Part shown: in pieces, positions 1-7,748 of the stretch
How the letters are laid out: each line of letters starts with the position of its first letter
Position numbering within the stretch: position 1 is the stretch's first letter
Assembly: GCA_033762055.1 (NCBI GenBank)
Contig: JANRLZ010000161.1
Span: 1 to 17,901, forward strand
DNA length: 17,901 nt
Source of the DNA: M3007 sp033762055
GTDB lineage: Bacteria; Bacteroidota; Bacteroidia; Chitinophagales; Saprospiraceae
Direction of reading: 5' to 3'
Position numbers and translations under genes: made by a program
The notes under the pieces: model-generated
Databases searched by the model: none
Told to the model about the DNA's origin: nothing
Seen by the model: the letters and a program-made list of their open reading frames with translations, nothing else

Positions 1-2152
1 CGCACTTTTTGCACAAACCGATACGGCGCAAAACGTCATTTTGCGTGAGGCAACGGTTACAGCCGGTCAGGAGCAAACCCTGGGTCTTGGCAAACTACGC
101 GCTGTGGAAGGCGTCATTGTGTATGAAGGAAAAAAAAGCGAGGTCGTCAGTCTGCGCGATATCACTGCCAATCTTGCTACCAACAACCCGCGCCAGGTAT
201 TCAGTCGCGTGGCTGGTTTGAACATCTGGGAAAGCGATGGCGCCGGCTTGCAACTCGGCATCGGAGGCCGCGGTTTAAGTCCCAACCGTACGAGCAATTT
301 CAACACCCGGCAAAACGGCTACGACATCAGTGCCGACGCGCTGGGTTATCCGGAAAGTTATTACACGCCGCCCACCGAATCGTTGCAGCGCATCGAAGTG
401 GTGCGTGGCGCAGCCTCTTTGCAATACGGCACCCAGTTTGGTGGTATGCTGAATTTCGTGATGCACCAGCCTGTTGAAGGACAGCCGTTTCGCTTCCACT
501 CCCGCCAAACCGCCGGCGCCTGGGGCTTTTTTGGTTCCTATAATGCAGTAAGCGGGTCGATCGGGCAGGTCAGTTATTACGGCTTTTACCAGCATAAACG
601 CGGCAAGGGCTGGCGCCCGAATGCCGCCTTCGAACTGAACAACGGCTACCTCGATTTGCACTGGCACGCCGGAGATCGCTTTGAAATGGGCATCGAATTG
701 ACCAAAATGAGTTACCTGGCGCAACAACCCGGTGGACTGACCGACACCCAATTCGAGCAAAACCCGAGGCAGTCGCTGCGCACGCGCAACTGGTTTCGGG
801 TAGACTGGAATCTGGCTTGTCTGCATGCCGAATTCAAACTTTCCGACCGCACCCGCCTGAGCAACCGTGCGTTTGGGCTGCTCGCTTCCCGGCAATCACT
901 CGGCAATTTGTCGCCCGCCAATAACCTCGATTTTGGGCAAAATCGCGATTTGATCAGCGGTACCTTCGACAATGTCGGCAACGAAACCCGGGTGTTGCAT
1001 CGCTACAAAATGGGCAAATTTGATAACGCCCTGGCATTTGGCGGCAGGGTGTACCGAGGGTTTACGACCGCCCGGCAAGGAGAAGGAAACAACGGAAATG
1101 GCCCTGAATTTCAATTCCTGAACCCCGACAACGTAGAAAAATCCGATTTCTCCTTTCCCAATTACAACTATGCCGCTTTCGCGGAAAACATTTTCTGGAT
1201 CTCCCCGCAATTTAGTCTTACACCGGGTTTGCGGTTTGAAAATATTCAAACATTTGCCGACGGATATTACCAGCAACGGGTCTATGATTTCGCAGGAAAT
1301 TTGATCGCAGAAAATCGCGAACAGGAAACGTTGTCTCGCCGACGCTCTTTTGTGTTGTTCGGACTGGGCGCCAGTTGGAAAGCGAGCAAAATGCTTGAAC
1401 TGTACGCCAATATTTCTCAAAATTACCGGGCCATCAACTTTACCGATCTGCGCATTGACAACCCCAATGGGCGAGTTGACCCCAATATTCGCGACGAACG
1501 CGGGTACACGGCCGATCTTGGCCTCCGCACCCGGCGCAATTCCTGGTGGTATGCGGATGTAACGGCTTTTTATCTTTCCTACAAAGATCGAATCGGGCAG
1601 TTGTTGAAAGCCGATCAGCCGCCCCTTTACAACGATTACCGCCTCCGCACCAATATTTCGGATGCCCGCAACATCGGTATTGAAGCCTTTGCAGAAGCCA
1701 ATCTGTGGCGCCTTATCGCGCCAAAGGACAGTTCGCAACGCTTGTCCCTGTTTATCAATGCTTCTGTTATTGACGCCCGCTATGTAAATACCGACGATGC
1801 CAGTATTCGCAACCGATGGGTGGAACTGGTGCCGCCGGTCACTTTTCGAACCGGTTTGAGTTGGACCAGGGGCAGTTTTCGGAGCAGTTTTAACTGGGCT
1901 TTTACCGCCGAACATTTCACCGACGCCACCAACGCCCGCCGCACCGCGTCGGCAGTTAACGGCATCATACCAGCCTATGCCGTGGCCGATTTATCGCTTG
2001 CCTGGGCCTGGAAATGGCTCAGCATCGAGGCCAGTTGCAACAATCTTTTTGATGCGCATTATTTCACCCGCCGTGCCGATGCTTACCCCGGCCCTGGCAT
2101 CATCCCGGCCGACGGCCGCGGCTGGTATGTGACCCTGGGTGTACAGTTGTAA
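1..2152 (+). CDS. TonB-dependent outer-membrane receptor, FecA-like (5' end missing)
   Basis: The reading frame is open from base 2, so the gene starts before the window. The first residues (ALFAQTDTAQN) look like the end of a signal peptide, which means only about the first 15-20 residues are missing. A TonB-box-like stretch (REATVTAG, about bases 44-67) follows at once, so there is no CarboxypepD_reg or FecA signalling domain. The plug domain covers roughly bases 150-470 and includes the typical RIEVVRGAASLQYG segment (389-430) and an FGGMLNF turn. The rest is a strand-rich barrel of about 550 residues. The family imports iron-siderophore, citrate, cobalamin or other ligands across the outer membrane using TonB energy. 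The plug resembles iron-dicitrate-type receptors, but the substrate cannot be read from sequence. The C-terminus ends GVQL rather than in the usual aromatic residue. An internal TTG at 41 is not the start, because coding sequence continues upstream. Confidence 0.93.
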   Translation, partial: ALFAQTDTAQNVILREATVTAGQEQTLGLGKLRAVEGVIVYEGKKSEVVSLRDITANLATNNPRQVFSRVAGLNIWESDGAGLQLGIGGRGLSPNRTSNFNTRQNGYDISADALGYPESYYTPPTESLQRIEVVRGAASLQYGTQFGGMLNFVMHQPVEGQPFRFHSRQTAGAWGFFGSYNAVSGSIGQVSYYGFYQHKRGKGWRPNAAFELNNGYLDLHWHAGDRFEMGIELTKMSYLAQQPGGLTDTQFEQNPRQSLRTRNWFRVDWNLACLHAEFKLSDRTRLSNRAFGLLASRQSLGNLSPANNLDFGQNRDLISGTFDNVGNETRVLHRYKMGKFDNALAFGGRVYRGFTTARQGEGNNGNGPEFQFLNPDNVEKSDFSFPNYNYAAFAENIFWISPQFSLTPGLRFENIQTFADGYYQQRVYDFAGNLIAENREQETLSRRRSFVLFGLGASWKASKMLELYANISQNYRAINFTDLRIDNPNGRVDPNIRDERGYTADLGLRTRRNSWWYADVTAFYLSYKDRIGQLLKADQPPLYNDYRLRTNISDARNIGIEAFAEANLWRLIAPKDSSQRLSLFINASVIDARYVNTDDASIRNRWVELVPPVTFRTGLSWTRGSFRSSFNWAFTAEHFTDATNARRTASAVNGIIPAYAVADLSLAWAWKWLSIEASCNNLFDAHYFTRRADAYPGPGIIPADGRGWYVTLGVQL

Positions 2153-2187
2153 ATCACCCATTTGAGGTAGCGGGATGAATAAGGAAA

Positions 2188-2234
2188 TGCATGTTGGGAA
2201 TTTTCCGAACAGGTCAAAAAATCCCCAACATGCA
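2188..2234. terminator. Hairpin between convergent genes, candidate bidirectional terminator
   Basis: A perfect 11-bp inverted repeat (TGCATGTTGGG at 2188-2198 and its complement at 2224-2234) encloses a 25-base loop. It lies between the stop of the receptor (2152) and the stop of the convergent S9 peptidase (2247-2249). The position fits a shared terminator. There is no clear U-run directly after either arm, so classical intrinsic termination is not certain. Confidence 0.55.
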
Positions 2235-2246
2235 CTAAAGTACCTT

Positions 2247-4154
2247 CTATTGCTTCACCGGAGCGGGCGCTTTTAAATGTTTGTCCAGAAAAGTCAGTAC
2301 CCCGCTGTAGCCGCGCATTTCATTTTCCTTTTTTACAAAACCGTGGCCCTCGTCGGGGAATACCACATATTCTACCGGCACGTTGTTCTTTTTTACGGCT
2401 TCCACAATTTCATCCGATTCCACCTGCAACACGCGCGGGTCGTTGGCGCCTTGCAAAACCATGATCGGATTTTTTACATTTTTCGCGTGAAAAAGGGGTG
2501 AAATTCGATGCAAGCGCACAGAATCGGCGGTGGTGGGGTCTCCCAACTCGGCATAGAGCGCCTTACGGAACGATTCCCAGTAGGGTGGAATGGAATTCAG
2601 CGTTCGCAGCCAGTTCGTAACTCCGAAAATATTCACCCCTACCTTGAATTCATCCGGTGTAAAGGTCATGGCGGCCATGGTCATGTATCCGCCATACGAT
2701 CCGCCGATGATACCGATCCGGTCTTTGTCAATATAGTCCAGGGTTTGAAGGTGCTTTTTGCCGTAAATGCAATCCTGCAAGTCTTTTTCGCCGTGGTTTT
2801 TGTCGTCCATTTTGAAAAAGGATTTGCCATAACCGCTGCTGCCGCGGTTGTTGACCATCAGCACGGCGTAGCCGTGATTAACCAAATATTGAATAAACGA
2901 GCTGTACCCGACCCGCGATTGCCCGCCCGGACCGCCGTGTACCCATACCAGGGCCGGCGCCTTGTTTTTGGCGGAGGCATTAAGAGGTTTGTAATAAATG
3001 GCGGGTATATCGAGTCCGTCGAACGACTTGTAACGTACAACTTCGGCAGTAACAAGGTCGTCGGGATTGATTTCCGGCGAGGCGTTGTTGGTGAGGCGTT
3101 TGAGTTCCTTGCTCTCAAAATTGTACACATAAAGATCGTTGGGTGATTTGGAGGTGCCGACCGACAGGCGCATCCATTTTTCGCTTGGCGCTATATTGAC
3201 GGCAGTTACATCGCCGTCGGCAATGGCCGGGAAAGCCACTTCCTTGCCGGCGGCATCACGGATGACGAGTTTGTTTTTGCCGTCGGCATTGATGCCGATT
3301 ACCTGGTATTTCCCGTTTTCCGACTGATAGGCGTACATGACGTCCCAGTTGGTTTCGTATTCGGTTTTGCGTTCGCCGCCTGCCAGGTCGTAGCGCATGA
3401 GATAGGCAAATTCCTTGCCCACATCGGTGGTGTAATAGAATGTTTTTCCGTCGGCGCTAAAGCCGGTGGTGCCATAAGCGCCGGGCTGTGCCGGGTCGGA
3501 AATTTCCTTCAACTGTTTGTTTTTTACGTCGTAGAGGAACAACTGATTCTCGCTGGTAGTCACCGAGCGGCTCAGGGCAACCCAGTCGCCGTAACGCGAA
3601 ATGGCGTCCACATTGTAGCCGTCGTTGTTTTGGTATACAAGGCTGGGTTGCCAGGTTCCGACATTCATTTGATACAAATCGAAAAAGCGTTCGTCGCGTT
3701 TGTTGGAGGTGTAGTAGAAGGATTTTTTATCCTTTGCCCAGTCGGTAAAACCGGTTACCTCCTTTTCGCCCGGCGTAAGATCCTGGCTGGTTCCGTCGGC
3801 TTTCAACAGGTAAATATGGCTGATTTCGTTGCCACCCTTGTCGGCTGCGTACAGCACTTCGCCGGAACCCGGCACATAATCAATGGCGAAAAACGACTCG
3901 ACCGTCGAGTTGCTCAGCGCTTTTTTTGCGCCGTCGGCGATATTGATTTCATAGAGGTTAAAAATACCCGATTCATTGGAGTGAACGAGCAGTTTTTGCT
4001 CGTCGGGCGAAAAAATGCCTGCGCCGGTGGCTTTGGTTTTGTAAAATTGTTCGATGGTGTATTGTTGGGGCTCTCGCGCAGCCGCCGTTTTGTTGTTGGG
4101 CTGGCAAGCGGCAAACAAGCCGAGTGCCGGTAAAAAGAGCAACAGTTTTTTCAT
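2247..4154 (-). CDS. S9 family prolyl-oligopeptidase-type peptidase, lipoprotein
   Basis: I start it at the ATG at 4154 (635 aa). This gives a clean lipoprotein signal, MKKLLLFLPALGLFAAC, with the lipidated Cys at residue 17, and the upstream context TTTAACA-ATG is typical of this phylum. An 11-codon longer frame (ATG at 4187) would spoil the signal peptide. Residues about 30-370 form a WD/YWTD-like beta-propeller with strand repeats such as 'FSADGKTFYYTTD'. Residues about 400-630 form the alpha/beta-hydrolase domain. It has the oxyanion-side HGGPGG (from H406), the nucleophile motif GGSYGGYM (S486), the acid in GANDPRV (D572) and the catalytic His in DEGHGF (H604), so the triad is complete. 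The expected role is cleavage of peptides from their N-terminus (dipeptidyl/acylaminoacyl peptidase type) at the cell envelope. Exact specificity is unknown. It is divergent from the glycosyltransferase at 4284. A near-match to the -7 element (TAGATTTTG, 4193-4185, one extra T) precedes it. Confidence 0.93.
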   Translation of the reverse strand: MKKLLLFLPALGLFAACQPNNKTAAAREPQQYTIEQFYKTKATGAGIFSPDEQKLLVHSNESGIFNLYEINIADGAKKALSNSTVESFFAIDYVPGSGEVLYAADKGGNEISHIYLLKADGTSQDLTPGEKEVTGFTDWAKDKKSFYYTSNKRDERFFDLYQMNVGTWQPSLVYQNNDGYNVDAISRYGDWVALSRSVTTSENQLFLYDVKNKQLKEISDPAQPGAYGTTGFSADGKTFYYTTDVGKEFAYLMRYDLAGGERKTEYETNWDVMYAYQSENGKYQVIGINADGKNKLVIRDAAGKEVAFPAIADGDVTAVNIAPSEKWMRLSVGTSKSPNDLYVYNFESKELKRLTNNASPEINPDDLVTAEVVRYKSFDGLDIPAIYYKPLNASAKNKAPALVWVHGGPGGQSRVGYSSFIQYLVNHGYAVLMVNNRGSSGYGKSFFKMDDKNHGEKDLQDCIYGKKHLQTLDYIDKDRIGIIGGSYGGYMTMAAMTFTPDEFKVGVNIFGVTNWLRTLNSIPPYWESFRKALYAELGDPTTADSVRLHRISPLFHAKNVKNPIMVLQGANDPRVLQVESDEIVEAVKKNNVPVEYVVFPDEGHGFVKKENEMRGYSGVLTFLDKHLKAPAPVKQ

Positions 4155-4283
4155 TGTTAAATATGATTGGTTTGAATTTTGCCACAAAATCTAAATGAAG
4201 TCCGGAGTTCCTCGTTTTTTTCGCTTTTCAGGGGAATAAGAACGGCGAACGGCCGCTGTCAGACACCGATTATGTAAAAACCG

Positions 4284-5498
4284 ATGCAGCCAAACGTAGT
4301 ATTTTTTTCACTTTTCCGCACCGATAACCCCTACTCGTCCATTTCGCTTTCGATGGCGCGTGAGCTGGCGCAACAAACACGGGTCGTGTACGTCAACCAC
4401 CCGTATTCGATTTGGGATGTGGTAAAAGGTTTGCGGCAAAAAGACAAGGTGCTGCGTCGTCGTTTGTGGCGTATTTTGTTCGGGCAAAATGCCGTGGAAA
4501 GGCTCGATTCCATTCCCGAAAATTTTGTGGCCGTCACACCGCCCGTCACGCTGCCGATCAACTGGTTGCCGCCCGGACGGGTGTACGATTTTTTTCAACG
4601 ATTCAACAACGGTATCGTGCTGCGCGCCATCCGCCGGGCGCTGCAATCGGAACAAGTCCGCGACTTTATTTTCATCAACTGCTACAACCCTTTTTATGCC
4701 GGATGGCTGCCGCCCGGGTTCGGAGCAAAAGCCTGTATTTATCACTGCATTGACGATATTACCCAAAATGCCTACACCGCCCGGCATGGCGAACAACTTG
4801 AAAACGAAGCTTGCCGACAGGCTGATTTTACTTTTGTCACTTCCAGCAACCTGGCGCGACTAAAGGCGCCCGTTGCCCGGCGTATCGTATCCTATTTCAA
4901 TGCGGCTGATTTTTCGGTATTCCAAAAGGTGCTGACGGAAACATACCCTCGTCCCGAACTGCTTGCCGGCCGTGAAGGGCCGGTAATCGGGTTTGTCGGC
5001 AATCTCGACGATTTGCGGATTGATTATGCGTTGCTGAAAAAAATTGCGCTTCATTTTCCCGAAAAAACCCTTCTGCTCGTTGGCCCGCTGAACAGCAAAA
5101 TGCCGGCAGCCATTGGACTGGATCGGTTGCCGAACGTCGTTTTTGCCGGTGCGCGCGCGTTGCATGATTTGCCGCCGCTGTTGCAGCACATGGATTGCGT
5201 GTTGATACCTTTTTTGTGCAATACCCTGACATTCAGCATTTATCCCTTAAAAATAAATGAATACCTCGCGGCGGGCAAGCCGGTGGTAAGCACCTGTTTT
5301 TCGGAAGATATCCGTACTTTCGCAGGGCATTGTTATCTGGCGGAAACACCGGAAGTCTTTCTGAGGCAAATCGAACACGCTTTGCAGGAAAACGATCCGG
5401 AACGGATTCGCCGCCGCATCGCTCTGGCGCAAACCAATACCTGGGAAGCCCGTATCCGGCAGTTATGGAAGGTCCTGGAAGGCGCAGAAAACCGGTAA
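4284..5498 (+). CDS. GT-B fold glycosyltransferase (GT4-like)
   Basis: 404 aa, starting at ATG 4284. The N-terminal half (about 1-200) is the divergent acceptor-binding Rossmann domain, opening with VVFFSLFRTDNPYSSIS. The C-terminal half begins near residue 234 (GFVGNLDD). It carries the donor-binding signature YPLKINEYLAAGKPVVS at residues 320-336, with the Glu (E326) that contacts the nucleotide-sugar in GT4 enzymes. No membrane segment is evident, so it is probably cytosolic or peripheral at the inner membrane. The expected role is transfer of a sugar from an activated donor during capsule, exopolysaccharide or lipopolysaccharide synthesis. The sugar cannot be inferred. Its stop is only 18 bases before the candidate antitoxin ATG. 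The O-antigen-ligase-like gene at 6273 lies just beyond the toxin-antitoxin cluster, as if that cluster had been inserted between two glycan genes. Confidence 0.88.
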   Translation: MQPNVVFFSLFRTDNPYSSISLSMARELAQQTRVVYVNHPYSIWDVVKGLRQKDKVLRRRLWRILFGQNAVERLDSIPENFVAVTPPVTLPINWLPPGRVYDFFQRFNNGIVLRAIRRALQSEQVRDFIFINCYNPFYAGWLPPGFGAKACIYHCIDDITQNAYTARHGEQLENEACRQADFTFVTSSNLARLKAPVARRIVSYFNAADFSVFQKVLTETYPRPELLAGREGPVIGFVGNLDDLRIDYALLKKIALHFPEKTLLLVGPLNSKMPAAIGLDRLPNVVFAGARALHDLPPLLQHMDCVLIPFLCNTLTFSIYPLKINEYLAAGKPVVSTCFSEDIRTFAGHCYLAETPEVFLRQIEHALQENDPERIRRRIALAQTNTWEARIRQLWKVLEGAENR

Positions 5499-5504
5499 AA
5501 AACT

Positions 5505-5512
5505 TACTTTTG
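5505..5512 (+). promoter_or_regulatory. Bacteroidetes -7 promoter element (TAnnTTTG) before the toxin-antitoxin cluster
   Basis: TACTTTTG matches the TAnnTTTG consensus exactly. It lies in the 18-base gap between the glycosyltransferase stop (5498) and the antitoxin ATG (5517), ending 4 bases before that ATG. The transcription start would therefore fall at or next to the ATG, giving a leaderless or nearly leaderless message. No convincing -33 TTG was seen. Confidence 0.55.
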
Positions 5513-5516
5513 TACG

Positions 5517-5819
5517 ATGAATACAGTAGAAACAGTAAAAACCTCGATTAGCGGTCTTTCGGCTTCCGATCAAAGCGATGTCCTGATGCACATCCTTCGA
5601 TTGAAATATCATGCGCTATTGGGAAATTTGAGGCAGATGGCCCCAACACTTGATCGGTTGGAACTTGAAGAAGAAATTGATGCTTTGCCATACGATGTAC
5701 TTCTGGAACGCTTGCAAATTCTGGAAGGAATTCAAGCCGGCCTGCTGGATATCAAACAAGGCAATAGCATAAGCCATGCTGGGATCAAGAAACGTTTTCG
5801 CACATGGCAAGAGAAATAG
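5517..5819 (+). CDS. Candidate antitoxin of a ParE/RelE-type module
   Basis: 100 aa, predicted mostly helical and charged. The C-terminal part, 'GIQAGLLDIKQGNSISHAGIKKRF', has the pattern of many Bacteroidetes antitoxins that precede ParE/RelE toxins ('G..DI..G..ISHE.V...W'). I recognise the pattern, not a named family. The N-terminal part (1-60) would be the DNA-binding or dimerising portion, but no helix-turn-helix is obvious. Its last 16 bases overlap the start of the toxin frame at 5804, which is typical of co-translated toxin-antitoxin pairs. Such antitoxins bind and silence the toxin and often repress their own promoter. Base composition is visibly more AT-rich than the glycosyltransferase upstream, consistent with acquisition as a cassette. 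The start could also be an internal Met if the transcript begins after 5517. Confidence 0.7.
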   Translation: MNTVETVKTSISGLSASDQSDVLMHILRLKYHALLGNLRQMAPTLDRLELEEEIDALPYDVLLERLQILEGIQAGLLDIKQGNSISHAGIKKRFRTWQEK

Positions 5820-6102
5820 TCTGGTCGGAAAATGCCGCCGATGACTTACATGCTATTTATGAATTTCTTTCCATGTATTCGGATGCAAAAGCAGAAGAAA
5901 TCGTGGGAGAAATCATCGAAAAGCGGCATTACTTGAAAGTTTTCCTTTTTTAGGTAGAGTTGTGCCTGAATTGGCCATAAAAAGCATTCGAGAGTTAATC
6001 ATACATCAACATCGCATCATGTATTCTTTGTCCAATCCCGAAAAAATAGACATTCTGGCGGTACGGCACAGTGCGCGTGCCTTCTCCGATTTTACAACAT
6101 GA
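5804..6102 (+). pseudogene. ParE/RelE-family toxin, interrupted by a one-base frameshift
   Basis: The frame from ATG 5804 reads MAREIVWSENAADDLHAIYE and stops at TAG 5951-5953 after about 49 codons. The -1 frame continues from TTA 5950 as LGRVVPELAIKSIRELIIHQ, then 'HRIMYSLSNPEKIDILAVRH', to TGA 6100-6102. Joined, the two halves give a complete protein of about 99 residues. It has the family's usual features: W7, the helical hairpin, GR.VPE, the SIREL..H.HRI.Y strand and the terminal VRH. The break lies between two T-runs (GTTTTCCTTTTTTA, 5939-5952). Adding one T to the first run restores the canonical 'VFPFLGR', so loss of one T is the simplest explanation. Slippage on the T6 run (TTT followed by TAG) would also join the frames, giving 'VFLFLGR'. 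Intact, such toxins act on DNA gyrase (ParE) or mRNA on the ribosome (RelE); which applies here is undetermined. A sequencing or assembly error in a homopolymer is a real alternative. Confidence 0.82.
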
Positions 6103-6203
6103 AAGAACCCCTCACCCCATATCAGCGTCGCATCGAAATCATGATGCACGTTTTTATCATTGTCACGCTGGCGGGAATATTCCTGAAAGTGTTGTTTTTT
6201 TGA
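6099..6203 (+). CDS. 34-residue small membrane protein, overlapping the toxin stop
   Basis: ATG 6099 to TGA 6201-6203 encodes 34 aa. It starts MKEPLTPYQRRIEIMMH with basic residues and continues as an uninterrupted hydrophobic segment (VFIIVTLAGIFLKVLFF, about 18-34) up to the stop. This is the profile of a single-pass inner-membrane microprotein with the N-terminus inside. Its ATG overlaps the toxin stop as ATGA, implying translational coupling to the toxin frame. I do not recognise a named family. It is below the size that gene finders normally report. It might be a conserved Bacteroidetes small membrane protein that happens to sit here, a third component of the toxin-antitoxin operon, or a chance open frame. 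The clean amphipathic-then-hydrophobic layout argues against chance. Confidence 0.6.
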   Translation: MKEPLTPYQRRIEIMMHVFIIVTLAGIFLKVLFF

Positions 6204-6272
6204 CGGGATAGTTTGTCTGATTCCAGAACAATAAGCGGCTGTCTAAACCCATTTTTCATAGATTAACCGGTT

Positions 6273-7742
6273 TTGCAAGAATTATTTCAACCCCGTGACA
6301 CCTCGTTTTGGGGAAAAACAAAAACCTGGGCGCGTCAACAACTCGTCGCGCAAAAATTGGGCAGTCCGCTCGGACTGGCACTCTTGCTGTTGGCAACACT
6401 GCCGTTGTCCTATCTGCTTTCTACCCTCGAATTGAAACTGAGCGTGGTGCTGTTCATCGGACTGATCGGGATTCCGCTGGTGTTGTTTTGTTTGTTCAAT
6501 ATCACCTTTGCGATCGGGCTGATGTTGTTTGTCTCGCTGGCCATTCCATTTGCGCTGAAATACACGGATGCGCCAATCGGCACCCTGCTCGACCTGCTCA
6601 TTTTGCTGAGTGCTGTGGGTATTTTACTCCGGCAAATCAAGGAGCGCGACTGGGCATTTGCCAAATCGCCGCTCAGTTACATGATCCTGGTGTGGTTGTA
6701 TTACAATTTTATGCAGGTACTCAACCCCGAGGCGCAATCTAAAATGGCCTGGTTGTACACCGTACGCAGCGTGGCAATTCAGCAAGTGGTGTTTTTTATA
6801 GGCGCGTATGCATTCAAGGACAACCGGGCGGGTGTCATGGCGATCCTTAAGCTCATTATCTTGATGTGTTTTGCCAGCGCGCTCTACGGATTGAAACAAT
6901 ACTTTTTTGGCTTTAACGCCCAGGAAACCATCTGGATGATGGCCGACCAGGAGCGCTACCAGTTGTATCACCAATGGAACATGGTGCGTATTCCTTCTTT
7001 TTGTTACGATCCGACTACTTTCGGGATACTCATGGTGTGTTTTGCTGTTTTTTGCGGGGCGATGGTGGTTGGCGCTACCAAAAGGCAGCATAAAATTGTA
7101 CTGGCATTCATGGGTTTAATCGCACTGTGGGCCACGGCCTATACTGGTACACGCACGGCATTTGGATTACTGCCGGTAGGCGCCGTTTTTTTTGCGGGAT
7201 TGATTTTGAGCAGAAAAGTAGTGTTGATAGGCGGGATTCTGGCCGTGCTGGGTGCTGGTTTTGTGTTAAAATCTACCAGTAGCGGCGTAATTTACCGGAT
7301 ACAATCGGCATTCAAACCCACCGAGGACAGTTCGATGAACCTGCGTTTGAGCAACCAGAAAAAAATCCAGCCATACATCCAAAGTCACCCCATCGGGGGC
7401 GGGTTGGGTAGTTGTGGCGTCTGGGGCAAACGGTTTAATCCGGAGTCGGAATTAGCCAAATTCCCGCACGATTCCAGTTTTGTGCGTATGGGTGTTGAAT
7501 TGGGCTGGATAGGTCTGATTCTCTATACTATTTTCCACTACGTCGTACTTCGCACAGGGCTTTACTATTTTATACGTTGCCGCGATCCGTTTATCAAATC
7601 GTTGTATGCAGCCATTACGACCTGGCTGTTTATGTTGGCTGTTGCCTGTTATTTTCAGGAAGCGATCCTGCAATTGCCCATGAACGTGATCTACAACGTT
7701 TTTCTCGCCATGCTGGTCACGCTCAAAAATTTTGATAAGTGA
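6273..7742 (+). CDS. O-antigen ligase / polymerase-like membrane protein
   Basis: 489 aa if started at TTG 6273. An in-frame stop (TAA 6264-6266) lies just upstream and no ATG is available before the first membrane segment, so a TTG start is the best choice, though uncertain. There are about ten to twelve membrane segments, beginning at residue 31 (SPLGLALLLLATLPLSYLLS). The family signature is the segment GTRTAFG (292-298). It is followed by a long outward loop (about 333-402) containing SHPIGGGLGSCG and ending FPHDSSFVRMGVELGWIGL (397-415), as in the O-antigen ligase/Wzy_C family. These proteins join or polymerise lipid-linked glycans at the periplasmic face of the inner membrane. Ligase and polymerase cannot be told apart by sequence alone. 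With the glycosyltransferase at 4284 it suggests a surface-glycan function, although no complete polysaccharide cluster is present. Confidence 0.85.
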   Translation: MQELFQPRDTSFWGKTKTWARQQLVAQKLGSPLGLALLLLATLPLSYLLSTLELKLSVVLFIGLIGIPLVLFCLFNITFAIGLMLFVSLAIPFALKYTDAPIGTLLDLLILLSAVGILLRQIKERDWAFAKSPLSYMILVWLYYNFMQVLNPEAQSKMAWLYTVRSVAIQQVVFFIGAYAFKDNRAGVMAILKLIILMCFASALYGLKQYFFGFNAQETIWMMADQERYQLYHQWNMVRIPSFCYDPTTFGILMVCFAVFCGAMVVGATKRQHKIVLAFMGLIALWATAYTGTRTAFGLLPVGAVFFAGLILSRKVVLIGGILAVLGAGFVLKSTSSGVIYRIQSAFKPTEDSSMNLRLSNQKKIQPYIQSHPIGGGLGSCGVWGKRFNPESELAKFPHDSSFVRMGVELGWIGLILYTIFHYVVLRTGLYYFIRCRDPFIKSLYAAITTWLFMLAVACYFQEAILQLPMNVIYNVFLAMLVTLKNFDK

Positions 7743-7748
7743 GGAGTT

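Noticed and set aside
275..895. A 206-codon antisense frame within the receptor
   Set aside because: Shadow of the real gene; no family features and no plausible start signals.
896..1915. A 339-codon open frame antisense to the receptor gene
   Set aside because: It lies wholly inside the receptor coding region on the other strand, its translation has no recognisable domain, and the receptor frame is clearly the coding one.
2508..3146. Plus-strand frame of 212 codons opposite the S9 peptidase
   Set aside because: Shadow frame; the peptidase on the minus strand has a full catalytic triad and signal peptide.
5939..5953. Programmed -1 ribosomal frameshift as the main explanation for the split toxin
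   Set aside because: TTT-TAG slippage is possible, but the heptamer is not a standard slippery site and the family consensus FPFLGR is restored better by a missing T upstream. Kept only as an alternative.
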